This document shows, piece by piece, positions 52,534 to 61,580 of a stretch of 64,000 nt of DNA (the first letter of the stretch is position 1; each line of letters begins with the position of its first letter). The stretch spans positions 744,001 to 808,000 of the forward strand of contig NZ_SZVI01000013.1 of the NCBI RefSeq assembly GCF_013416775.1, given 5' to 3'. This DNA is from Rhodoferax sp. BLA1. GTDB lineage: Bacteria; Pseudomonadota; Gammaproteobacteria; Burkholderiales; Burkholderiaceae_C. A program made the position numbers and the translations under genes. A model generated the notes under the pieces. It was not told the origin of the DNA and did no database searches. It saw nothing but the letters and a program-made list of their open reading frames with translations.

Positions 52534-53025
52534 ATGGCCGCCTTGGCAGCCACCAACAGTGCCACACCCTCGCTGCAGTCCACGCTGCTGAAAAGCCGTG
52601 TGCAGCAGGCCAGGCGCGAGGCCGATCAAGCCGAAGCCAACGCCGAAAACCTGCGTTTACAAGCAGAAGAGCAAGATCGTGTGGTGCAACAAGCACGCCA
52701 GCGGGCACAGAGCTTTGAGAAACAGGCTCAAACAACGCCCAGCGCCGCACCAACAACATCCCAGTCAAGCCCAACAACACAGCTGCAGAGCCAAACCACC
52801 TACGAAAGCACTTTGGCGGGTGTGTTTAACTTGGCCAAACCGATTCTGACAGTCGATTTGTCAACCACCCAGAAAAATGTGGTGACCAACAGTCTGTTCA
52901 CACTGGCGGCGCAGACCTGGGCAAGCCAAGCGTCACCCTCGCTTGCCCTACAAAAAAACTACAGCCAACAAGCGCAAACAACGCCTGAGAAAACCACGGG
53001 GCGTTTGCTCAACACCTTGGTCTGA
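52534..53025 (+). CDS. 163-residue coiled-coil protein with C-terminal TTGRLLN motif, unidentified
   Basis: Begins MAALAATNSATPSLQSTLL, followed by a strongly heptad-like Arg/Glu/Ala/Gln segment (about residues 20-70: RVQQARREADQAEANAENL...), a Ser/Thr/Gln linker, a more hydrophobic part (TYESTLAGVFNLAKPILTVDL) and the tail TPEKTTGRLLNTLV. It shares the TTGRLLN ending with the gene just upstream, so the two probably work together or are handled by the same partner. The ribosome site (AGGTG) is moderate. Family unknown to me. Confidence 0.7.
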   Translation: MAALAATNSATPSLQSTLLKSRVQQARREADQAEANAENLRLQAEEQDRVVQQARQRAQSFEKQAQTTPSAAPTTSQSSPTTQLQSQTTYESTLAGVFNLAKPILTVDLSTTQKNVVTNSLFTLAAQTWASQASPSLALQKNYSQQAQTTPEKTTGRLLNTLV

Positions 53026-53077
53026 CACCTTTTGATGTACCTCCATGGCCTGTGGCTCTTGGGCAAGTCCCAGCGCA

Positions 53078-56000
53078 TCAGGCCAAATGCCGCAACTCCC
53101 GCAAGGCCACCGAAACCGGAGCCAGATCTGGCGCTTGTGCCCCAATGGTCTGCAACAGCTGGCGCAGTCGCTCGATCTGGGCAGCATGCCGGGCCGACCA
53201 ATCGTCCACACTGGTATGTCGCATCAACACGGTTTGGGTGATCTGCCCCGCCATGGCATAAACGTCGTCTCGGGCACTGCTACGCGCCTGGGTTTGCCAC
53301 AAGGTGTCTGTCGGCAGGCAGTTGATTTGTGTGCGCCAACCCGACAAATCCAGGGTAACCGCCACCGCAAAATAGGTTCGGGCTGCCTGCTCCAACCCGA
53401 TGTTGGCCGAAGCACTGAGGTCCACCAGATCCAAGGCAGGAAACGCAAACTCGAGCGAGGTCAGACGCCGCGCCAAATCTTCAGAGACACCCAGATCCAC
53501 CCACTCTTGGGTCGTCTGGCGCCAGACATGCTGGGTGGTTTCAGGCAACCAGTCGTCCAGGTGTGCACGCAACTCACTGGCACCAGGCTGGTAACGTGCG
53601 ATCAGGGTCGGCAGGTCAGCCGCTTTGTCACGTTTGCGCAGCATCCAGCGTGACGCGCGTTTGGTGATCGACATCAGCTTGCCCAGCAAATCCAGCTGCA
53701 GCGCACTGGGTATCTGGGCATCCAGCGCATCAATCTGGTCCCACAGCGTTTCCAGGTCAAAGATTTCACGCGCCAAGGTATAGGCGCGCACCACATCAGC
53801 CGTTTTGGCGGCGGCTTCTGCGGCCAGGAAGTTGACAAAGGTCGCACCCATGCGGTTGACCACGGTGTTGGCTACATGGGTGGCGATGATCTCGCGCTTG
53901 AGTGGATGCAGGGCAATGGCAGCGCTGAATCTTTCTGTCAGGACTTTCGGGAAGTAGGCCTGTAAGGAACGGTTGAAAAACAAGTCGTCTGGCAGATCGC
54001 TGGCAATCAGATCGTTGAACACCGAGATCTTGGCGTAAGCCAGTAGCACCGCATTTTCAGGCGCGCTCAGTCCTGTTGCCGCAGCCCGGCGCAGCTTGAT
54101 CTCCTCGTCCGTGGGCAAAAATTCGATGGCACGGTCCAGCCGCCCCGAGCCCTCCAGCCACTGCATGAGCCGTTGTTGGGCGTCCAGAAAATAGCCGGGA
54201 CGGTGGCTGGCCACGTCCAGAGCCTGGGTTTGGTAATAGTTGTCCGCCAGCACCAAATGACCCACTTCGTCGGTCATGGAGGCCAGCAAGTCGTTGCGCT
54301 GCTTCAGAGTCATATCCCCGGCCTCAAGCACCCGATCCAGCAGGATCTTGATGTTGACCTCGTGGTCCGAGCAGTCCACCCCGGCCGAGTTGTCGATGGC
54401 ATCGGTGTAAATCAGGCCGCCCTTTTGGGCGTATTCAATACGTCCGTTTTGGGTACACCCCAGGTTGCCACCTTCCACGAGCACTTTGCAACGCAATTCC
54501 GAGCCGTTCACTCGGAAGGCGTCACCCGCTTTGTCACCGGCCTGGGCATGCGTTTCCCGGGAAGATTTGACATAGGTGCCGATGCCACCGTTGTAGATCA
54601 GGTCCACCGGTGCCTTGAGCAAGGCGTTGAGAAGCTCGACCGGTGACAGTTCTTGAACCTGTATCCCCAGAACAGCCTGCGCGGCCACCGACAGCCTGAT
54701 GGACTTGGCGCTACGTGGATACACACCACCACCCTCCGAGATCAAGGCCTTGTCATAGTCGTCCCAGCTCGAACGCGCCAGGCCAAACAGGCGGTGGCGC
54801 TCGGAAAAACTGACTGCAACATCGGGATTCGGGTCGATGAAGATATGCCGATGGTCAAACGCAGCCACCAGCCGGATGTGTTCTGACAGCAGCATGCCGT
54901 TGCCAAACACATCACCGGACATGTCGCCGATGCCGACCACGGTGAACGGCGTGGTTTGGGTGTTGATGCCCAGTGATCGGAAATGTCGTTTGGTCGACTC
55001 CCAGGCCCCTCGCGCGGTGATGCCCATCTTTTTGTGGTCATACCCCACGGAGCCACCCGAGGCAAAGGCATCCCCCAACCAGAACCCGTAGTCGGCAGAC
55101 AGGCTGTTGGCAATGTCCGAGAAGCTCGCGGTGCCCTTGTCGGCCGCAACCACCAGATACGGGTCATCAGCATCATGGCGGACCACCCGGGCAGGTGCCA
55201 CCACCTGGCCTTTGACCAGGTTGTCCGTCAGGTCCAGCAAACCCGAAAGGAATAGCCGGTAACAAGCGATGCCCTCAGCCATGGTGGCGTCGCGGTCAGA
55301 CGGATTGGGTGCCGCTTTGAGCACAAACCCGCCTTTGGAGCCGACCGGCACAATCACCGTGTTTTTGACGTGTTGCGCCTTGACCAGCCCCAATATCTCG
55401 GTGCGGAAGTCCTCGCGCCGATCTGACCAGCGAATACCACCACGCGCCACCTTGCCGTTGCGCAGATGCACGGCCTCAAAACGTGGTGCGTAGACCCAAA
55501 TCTCATGCTGTGGCTTGGGCTCGGACACACCCGGCATCTTTTTCGGATCGAACTTGAAGCTCAGGTAAGGCTTATGGAGCCCATCCACCGTGGTTTGCCA
55601 GACATTGGTGCGAACCGTTGACAAAATGCTGTTGTAAAACTGGCGGAAAACGCGGTCTTCTTCCAGACTGGCCACCGCACCCAGAAAACTTTCAATGTGC
55701 TCTGACAGGCGCTGCTGAGCCGCGTCACGGTCTCCAGCCAGATCTGGGTCAAAACGTGTGGCAAACAGATCAGAAAGTAGTTGGGTGAGTGCTGCGTTTT
55801 TGCGCAGTGTGGTTTCGATGTAGGCCTGGCTGAAGGCAAATCCAAGTTGTCGAAAATAGCGCGTGTAAGCCCGCAACACCGAGATGGCTCGACCATCCAG
55901 CTGGGTGACCAGCACCAGCTGGTTCAGGCGGTCACTGTCAAATTCATTGCACCAAACACTTAAGAACAAAGACTCAAAGCGCTCTTTGATGGTGGAAAAA

Positions 56001-57838
56001 TCCGTGCCATCGGGCAATTGCAAACCGAGGTCGTGAATCCAGAAATAACGATCTGATCCAGGCTCGATCACCCGGTACGGATGTTCGTCCAACACCCGTG
56101 CACCCATACACTCCAGAATCGGCAGCGAATCTGACAACGCCACCTTGCTGGTGCTGTACATCTTCAAACGAACAACATCTGGCTTGGGCTGGACCGGACG
56201 GTACAGCCTGACCGCCAGGCCCACACGCTCGGACAGTGTTGACAAGACCAGCGCATCGTCGGCCGCTACCGCGCCAGAAAAATCTTCCTTGTAACTGGCA
56301 GAAAACGCGTCAGCAAACCGTTTGGCCAGCACCAAGCCAGCCCCTTCACCATGGATTTGTAACAGCGCCAGCTTGCAGTCGTCCTCCCAGCGCCGTGCCA
56401 GCGTGGCGATGCGGACCACCAATGCCGACTCATCCAGATGGGACGGGACAGCTTGGGCGGTACGAATCAGGTAGTGGATGCGCGCCATCGGATGGTCCGT
56501 CAGCATCGGCGTGAACTCGACCGATTGACCATCCAGGGTGCGCACCAGTTCCTCCCCAATACGTAACCGCAACTCGGTGTTGTACCGGTCACGTGGCACA
56601 TAGACCTGGACCGAGGTGAAGCGGCCAAAAGGGTCGTGCCGCAAGAAGACACAGGTGCGCTGGCGCTCCTGCAAGCGCAGGATACCAATCGCATGCTGGA
56701 TCAGGGTGGGGGTGTCCACCTGGAACAACTCATCACGCGGATAGGCTTCAAGAATAGCCTGCAATGATTTGGCGGCGTGACTTTCCGGCATCACCTCGGC
56801 GGCCTGCAGGACCTGGGCGATGCGCAGCCGTACCTGGGGAATGTGAGCCACCGGTGCCGCATAAGCCTTGGAGGTGTACAGCCCCAGAAAGCGGGTTTCA
56901 CCCACCACCCTGCCCGCTTCATCAAAGCGCTTGATGGCAAGACAGTCGAGCCAGGCCGGACGGTGCACCGTGGAACGGGTCATGGCTTTGGTGGTGACGA
57001 CCAGTTGGTCCGCCTCCAGGAGAGCCTGTGCGTCCAAGGGCAACCGGCTGACCGGTGTGACCGGCTCCCCACGCAAAATACCCAGGCCGGTTTGGGGGAT
57101 CGCTGTGAGATGCACCGTTTGACCCTCACGCGACACGCTGTAGTCACGTGCACCAAGAAATGTGAAGTGTTGCGCCTCCAACCAGCGCAAAAAGGCGACG
57201 CCCTCAGACATGGCCGCTGTTTGCAAAGGCACATCCTCAGAAACGTCAATGACCTCCCGCAAACGCGCCAGCATCGCAGGCCAATCGCTGACAGCGGCAG
57301 ACACGTCAGCCAGGACACGCAACAGATCAGCCTGCAAAGCCTGGCGCTCCGGCTCGGACATGATGCGGTCACATTCCACCACAATGAAAGACTGGACGGC
57401 GGTCTCGGCGAGAGCTGCTGGATTGGCATGCTGAACCCGACAAAGTCGACGCTGGGCGTCCAACTCAATCACCAGCAGTGGGTGAACAATCCAGTGTGCG
57501 GTGTATCCGGCGCGGTTCACCGCCATCGTGACCGAGTCCACCAAAAAGGGCATGTCGTCTTGCACAATCTGGACCACGGTGTGATCACTCACAAATCCGT
57601 CTTCGGCAATGCTCGGGTTGAACACCCTGACACGAGCGCCCGACGGGCTCGGCGGCAGCTCCAGCAAACGCAGATGGGCACAAGCCATGGCCATCAGGTC
57701 ACTTGGCCCACGGGCCTCTATTTCATTGGGGTCTGCGCTATAAAAATAGTTAGCAACAAAATCCGCCAAGACTTGACCGTGGGGCTCGGAGTGGTCCAGA
57801 GCCAAGCTGCGCAGCGCCGCCAGCGAGGTGTCATTCAT
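53078..57838 (-). CDS. gdhB: NAD-specific glutamate dehydrogenase, large (180 kDa) type
   Basis: A 1586-residue protein of the GDH180 class, interconverting glutamate and 2-oxoglutarate. ATG 57838 (MNDTSLAALRSLALDHSEPH) follows GGAGACAG; a start 10 codons upstream is less likely. The catalytic part lies near the middle: KVARGGIRWSDRREDFRTEILGLVKAQ, VPVGSKGGFVLK and FTVVGIGDMSGDVFGNGML, with YNGGIGTYVKSSRETHAQAGDKA. Long N-terminal ACT-like and C-terminal helical regions are regulatory in this class. The frame is intact over its whole length. Confidence 0.95.
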   Translation of the reverse strand: MNDTSLAALRSLALDHSEPHGQVLADFVANYFYSADPNEIEARGPSDLMAMACAHLRLLELPPSPSGARVRVFNPSIAEDGFVSDHTVVQIVQDDMPFLVDSVTMAVNRAGYTAHWIVHPLLVIELDAQRRLCRVQHANPAALAETAVQSFIVVECDRIMSEPERQALQADLLRVLADVSAAVSDWPAMLARLREVIDVSEDVPLQTAAMSEGVAFLRWLEAQHFTFLGARDYSVSREGQTVHLTAIPQTGLGILRGEPVTPVSRLPLDAQALLEADQLVVTTKAMTRSTVHRPAWLDCLAIKRFDEAGRVVGETRFLGLYTSKAYAAPVAHIPQVRLRIAQVLQAAEVMPESHAAKSLQAILEAYPRDELFQVDTPTLIQHAIGILRLQERQRTCVFLRHDPFGRFTSVQVYVPRDRYNTELRLRIGEELVRTLDGQSVEFTPMLTDHPMARIHYLIRTAQAVPSHLDESALVVRIATLARRWEDDCKLALLQIHGEGAGLVLAKRFADAFSASYKEDFSGAVAADDALVLSTLSERVGLAVRLYRPVQPKPDVVRLKMYSTSKVALSDSLPILECMGARVLDEHPYRVIEPGSDRYFWIHDLGLQLPDGTDFSTIKERFESLFLSVWCNEFDSDRLNQLVLVTQLDGRAISVLRAYTRYFRQLGFAFSQAYIETTLRKNAALTQLLSDLFATRFDPDLAGDRDAAQQRLSEHIESFLGAVASLEEDRVFRQFYNSILSTVRTNVWQTTVDGLHKPYLSFKFDPKKMPGVSEPKPQHEIWVYAPRFEAVHLRNGKVARGGIRWSDRREDFRTEILGLVKAQHVKNTVIVPVGSKGGFVLKAAPNPSDRDATMAEGIACYRLFLSGLLDLTDNLVKGQVVAPARVVRHDADDPYLVVAADKGTASFSDIANSLSADYGFWLGDAFASGGSVGYDHKKMGITARGAWESTKRHFRSLGINTQTTPFTVVGIGDMSGDVFGNGMLLSEHIRLVAAFDHRHIFIDPNPDVAVSFSERHRLFGLARSSWDDYDKALISEGGGVYPRSAKSIRLSVAAQAVLGIQVQELSPVELLNALLKAPVDLIYNGGIGTYVKSSRETHAQAGDKAGDAFRVNGSELRCKVLVEGGNLGCTQNGRIEYAQKGGLIYTDAIDNSAGVDCSDHEVNIKILLDRVLEAGDMTLKQRNDLLASMTDEVGHLVLADNYYQTQALDVASHRPGYFLDAQQRLMQWLEGSGRLDRAIEFLPTDEEIKLRRAAATGLSAPENAVLLAYAKISVFNDLIASDLPDDLFFNRSLQAYFPKVLTERFSAAIALHPLKREIIATHVANTVVNRMGATFVNFLAAEAAAKTADVVRAYTLAREIFDLETLWDQIDALDAQIPSALQLDLLGKLMSITKRASRWMLRKRDKAADLPTLIARYQPGASELRAHLDDWLPETTQHVWRQTTQEWVDLGVSEDLARRLTSLEFAFPALDLVDLSASANIGLEQAARTYFAVAVTLDLSGWRTQINCLPTDTLWQTQARSSARDDVYAMAGQITQTVLMRHTSVDDWSARHAAQIERLRQLLQTIGAQAPDLAPVSVALRELRHLA

Positions 57839-57942
57839 CACTGTCTCCTGTATCTGCCCAGAAGGCAAGACAGACTGATCAACACCGGAGAAATCAGGAA
57901 GGTGATCGCTGCGGAGGTTGTCAGCAGATCTGTGTCATCAGG

Positions 57943-58524
57943 CTAGGTCGTTTCAAACCAATCCAGCGTCCATGCGCCAGAGAGTACGTTTTGAAGCCAC
58001 AAAGCGGCCAGCAAAGTCTTGGCGTCGGTGATCTGCCCCTCTCGGCACCAGGCCAGGAGCTCAGCCGGTGTGGCGGTGAACACATCCAGCAACTCGTCGG
58101 CGTCCAGCTGTCGGGCACCAGCAGTCAAGCCCTTAGCAAACCAGATGTCGATGACCTCGGTGGAGTAAGCTGCCACCGGATGCATCACTCCGGCATGCGC
58201 CCAGAAGCGCGCTTGGTAACCAGTTTCCTCACGTAGCTCACGCTGCGCACATTGGAACGGCTCTTCACCCGAATCTTTCTTGCCAGCGGGGAATTCAACC
58301 ATCACACGGTTGAGTGGGTATCGAAACTGGCGCTCCAGCACCAGACGGAGCTCACCCTGGGCATCCTCAATCAGCGGCACCACCATCACCGCGCCCGGAT
58401 GAACCACGTACTCCCGGGTTGTCAGAGCACCGTTGGACAGCTCGACCGTGTCGCGCAGAACATGCAAGAAGCTGCCCTTGCACAACTCTGTGCTGCCGAC
58501 CTGTCTTTCCTGCAAGTGTTCCAT
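57943..58524 (-). CDS. Nudix hydrolase, ADP-ribose pyrophosphatase-like
   Basis: A 193-residue Nudix protein. ATG 58524 (MEHLQERQVGSTELCKGSFL) has AGAGG upstream; an alternative start at 58605 would overlap nuoN. The Nudix box is GKKDSGEEPFQCAQRELREETGYQ, and VVHPGAVMVVPLIED precedes it as in ADP-ribose pyrophosphatases. It follows nuoN on the same strand with a 44-bp gap, so it may be the last gene of the nuo transcript. Confidence 0.9.
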   Translation of the reverse strand: MEHLQERQVGSTELCKGSFLHVLRDTVELSNGALTTREYVVHPGAVMVVPLIEDAQGELRLVLERQFRYPLNRVMVEFPAGKKDSGEEPFQCAQRELREETGYQARFWAHAGVMHPVAAYSTEVIDIWFAKGLTAGARQLDADELLDVFTATPAELLAWCREGQITDAKTLLAALWLQNVLSGAWTLDWFETT

Positions 58525-58568
58525 GTCGGCCTCTGTGTACAGATGGGAGGTTCCGAAGCTGCTGGCGT

Positions 58569-60056
58569 TCAGGTAGCCAGCATTTTCAGAACGGCATTGG
58601 CGCACAGCGTCATCAAACCACCTGGCAGCAAACCCAAAACCAGCAACAAGGCAGCGTTGATGGTCAACACCGCACGCACATCCATGCCAGCCGTCAAGGG
58701 CGCTGTACTGACCGGCGCATCAAAATATATCACTTTAACCACGCGCAAGTAGTAGAAGGCGCCAATCAAGGACATCATCACCGCATACACCGCCAGGGCG
58801 ATATACGCTGCACCACCTGTGGCGATCAAGGCTTCCAGAACAGCCAACTTGGCATAAAAGCCAACCATCGGAGGGATACCAGCCAAAGAGAACAGACACA
58901 ACGCCATGATGCCAGCGTAGAGCGGGCTGCGCTGGTTCAAACCTGCAAAGTCAGCAATCTCTTCACTCTCAAAACCTTCACGCGACAACAGCAAAATGAC
59001 ACCAAAACTGGCCAAGGTTGTCAACACATAGGAGACAACATAAAACATCGATGCACCGTAGGCATTGCCAGCCGCATCCGCATGCCCGCTGACCACACCA
59101 GACATCATGCCGATCAACACAAAACCCATGTGTGAAATGGTGGAGAACGCCAACATCCGCTTGACATTGGTCTGAGCAATCGCCGCCAGATTACCAATGG
59201 CCAGCGAGGCCACAGCCATCACCATCAGCATTTGTTGCCAGTCCACCGCCAAAGGCAACAGCCCCTCGACCAGCAGACGAATGAACACCGCAAATGCGGC
59301 CAACTTCGGGGCGCCAGCCACCATCAAGGTGATCACGGTCGGCGCACCTTGGTAGACGTCTGGAATCCACATGTGAAACGGCACCACACCGAGTTTGAAC
59401 GCCAGGCCAGCCACCAGAAACACCAGACCAAAAATCAGAATCTGGTGATCAATCTGCCCACCGTTGATCGCCTTCAAGACCTGCCCCAAATCCAGACTGC
59501 CGGTTGCGCCGTACAACATCGACATACCGTACAGCAACAAGCCCGAAGCCAGCGCACCCAGCACAAAATACTTCATGGCGGCTTCGGTCGACAACACGTG
59601 GTCTCGCCGCAGCGCCACCATGGCATAACTTGAGAGCGTCAACAGCTCAATGCCCATGTAGATACCCAGGAAGTTGTTGCCTGAGATCATCACAAACATG
59701 CCCAACAGCGAAAACAGGCTCAGGGTGAACAGATCACCACCGCGCAACATGTCGCGGCCGGCAGCGTAGTCTCGTCCATAGACCAGCACCACCATGACTG
59801 CTGCTGCTGCAAAACACTTGAGCCAATGGCCCATGGCATCGTTGACCACCATGTTGCCAAAGGCATAAACGGTTTGACCGGAGGTAGCAGATGCAGCCTC
59901 CAGCGCCACCACCACCGCAAGGGTCACCAGAGTCAACCCGTAGGTTGCACCCCGCTTGGCACTTTTGACCGACAGATCAAACAGCAGGATCACGCAGGCC
60001 ATGACCAACAGGATCACTTCTGGAATTACAGCCATCAAACTGAGTTTGTCAAACAT
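58569..60056 (-). CDS. nuoN: NADH-quinone oxidoreductase subunit N
   Basis: A 495-residue, roughly 14-span antiporter-like subunit of complex I. It starts [21 protein letters not shown] and shows [39 protein letters not shown] and [18 protein letters not shown], with conserved Lys/Glu residues of the proton path. It is the last nuo gene in the operon. Confidence 0.97.
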   Translation of the reverse strand: MFDKLSLMAVIPEVILLVMACVILLFDLSVKSAKRGATYGLTLVTLAVVVALEAASATSGQTVYAFGNMVVNDAMGHWLKCFAAAAVMVVLVYGRDYAAGRDMLRGGDLFTLSLFSLLGMFVMISGNNFLGIYMGIELLTLSSYAMVALRRDHVLSTEAAMKYFVLGALASGLLLYGMSMLYGATGSLDLGQVLKAINGGQIDHQILIFGLVFLVAGLAFKLGVVPFHMWIPDVYQGAPTVITLMVAGAPKLAAFAVFIRLLVEGLLPLAVDWQQMLMVMAVASLAIGNLAAIAQTNVKRMLAFSTISHMGFVLIGMMSGVVSGHADAAGNAYGASMFYVVSYVLTTLASFGVILLLSREGFESEEIADFAGLNQRSPLYAGIMALCLFSLAGIPPMVGFYAKLAVLEALIATGGAAYIALAVYAVMMSLIGAFYYLRVVKVIYFDAPVSTAPLTAGMDVRAVLTINAALLLVLGLLPGGLMTLCANAVLKMLAT

Positions 60057-60091
60057 GTGTGTCTCTTGTCTAGGGAATCAGATTGGATAAC

Positions 60092-61567
60092 TCAGGGCAG
60101 CTTGGACTGGGCCACATGCCTCAGCAACTCAGCCACGGAGACATCCATCACATCGGTGAACGGTTTCGGGTAAATGCCCATGTACAGCACCGCAATGGCC
60201 AGCAAAGCCAGGAAGAAAAATTCGCGTTTGTTGATATCAACCAAGTGTTTAACATGGTCGTTGGTCACGGGTCCGAAGTAAACCCGCTTGAACATCCACA
60301 GAGAGTAAGCCGCGCCAAAAATCAAGGCACTGGCCGCCGCCATACCCACCCAGAAATTGACCTTGACGGCACCGAGGATCACCATCCATTCACCCACAAA
60401 ACCGGCGGTACCCGGCAAGCCGCAGTTGGCCATGACAAACAACAAGGCAAAAGCGGTGAACCGCGGCATGGTGTTGACCACACCACCATAACTGGCGATC
60501 TCACGGGAATGCATGCGGTCGTACAAAACGCCAATCGACAAGAACATGGCAGCCGAAACAAAACCGTGTGAAATCATCTGAACGATGCCACCCGAAACCC
60601 CAAGGTCATTAAAGATGAAGAAGCCAAGCGTGACAAAGCCCATGTGAGCCACCGAGGAATACGCCACGAGCTTCTTCATATCCCGCTGCACCAAGGTGAC
60701 CAGGCCCACATACACCACCGCCACCAGCGACAAGCCGATCATCAGGCCCGCCCAGTGGTGCGAGGCATCTGGCGCAATCGGCAGCGAGAACCGCAGAAAG
60801 CCATACGCCCCCAATTTCAACATGATGGCGGCCAGCACCGCAGAGCCACCGGTCGGCGCCTCCACGTGCACATCGGGCAACCAGGTGTGCACCGGCCACA
60901 TCGGCACCTTGACAGCAAACGCCGACAAAAAGGCAAAAAACAACAGACTTTGCGCTGTGCTGTCGAGCGGCAACTTGTGCCACGCCGCCAGATCAAAGCT
61001 GCTGCCGGACTGTACGTAAAGATAAATCAGCGCCACCAGCATCAGCAAGGAGCCGAGCAAGGTGTACAGAAAAAACTTGAAGGACGCGTAGATCTTGTTT
61101 GGCCCACCCCAGATCCCGATGATCAGGTACATCGGAATCAGCGTGGCTTCGAAAAACACGTAGAACAACATGCCATCCAGTGCACAGAATACCCCGATCA
61201 TCAAGCCGCTGAGGATCAGAAAAGCACCCATGTACTGGTTCACCCGACTGGTGATCACTTCCCAAGCGGCAATCACCACAATCACATTGATAAAGGCGGT
61301 GAGCAGCACAAACCACAGTGAAATGCCATCCACGCCGAGGTGATAGTTAACGTTGAAACGCTCAATCCAGGGTGACAACTCCACAAACTGCATCGCTGCC
61401 GTTGAGATATCAAACTGCAGGTACAGCGGCAGGGTCACCAGCAAACTGAGTACAGCCCCAAACAAGGCCAACCAGCGCACGGTGCGGACTTGGTCCTCCC
61501 GCCCCATCGCCAACAGAACCACACCAAACAGAATTGGTGTCCAAATAGCCAGGCTCAAAAAACCCAT
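60092..61567 (-). CDS. nuoM: NADH-quinone oxidoreductase subunit M
   Basis: A 491-residue antiporter-like complex I subunit starting MGFLSLAIWTPILFGVVLLA. Typical motifs are YHLGVDGISLWFVLLTAF, FYVFFEATLIPMYLIIGIWGG, VKVPMWPVHTWLPDVHVEAPT and KKLVAYSSVAHMGFV. Gaps are 13 bp to nuoL and 35 bp to nuoN. Confidence 0.97.
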   Translation of the reverse strand: MGFLSLAIWTPILFGVVLLAMGREDQVRTVRWLALFGAVLSLLVTLPLYLQFDISTAAMQFVELSPWIERFNVNYHLGVDGISLWFVLLTAFINVIVVIAAWEVITSRVNQYMGAFLILSGLMIGVFCALDGMLFYVFFEATLIPMYLIIGIWGGPNKIYASFKFFLYTLLGSLLMLVALIYLYVQSGSSFDLAAWHKLPLDSTAQSLLFFAFLSAFAVKVPMWPVHTWLPDVHVEAPTGGSAVLAAIMLKLGAYGFLRFSLPIAPDASHHWAGLMIGLSLVAVVYVGLVTLVQRDMKKLVAYSSVAHMGFVTLGFFIFNDLGVSGGIVQMISHGFVSAAMFLSIGVLYDRMHSREIASYGGVVNTMPRFTAFALLFVMANCGLPGTAGFVGEWMVILGAVKVNFWVGMAAASALIFGAAYSLWMFKRVYFGPVTNDHVKHLVDINKREFFFLALLAIAVLYMGIYPKPFTDVMDVSVAELLRHVAQSKLP

Positions 61568-61580
61568 TTTTATATTTCTC

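Noticed and set aside
56777..57946. Plus-strand frame of 389 codons opposite the glutamate dehydrogenase
   Set aside because: Antisense shadow of an intact conserved gene; no recognisable motif.
60644..61321. Plus-strand frame of 225 codons opposite nuoM
   Set aside because: Composition is Gln/His/Arg-rich as expected from the antisense of membrane-protein codons; nuoM is certain.
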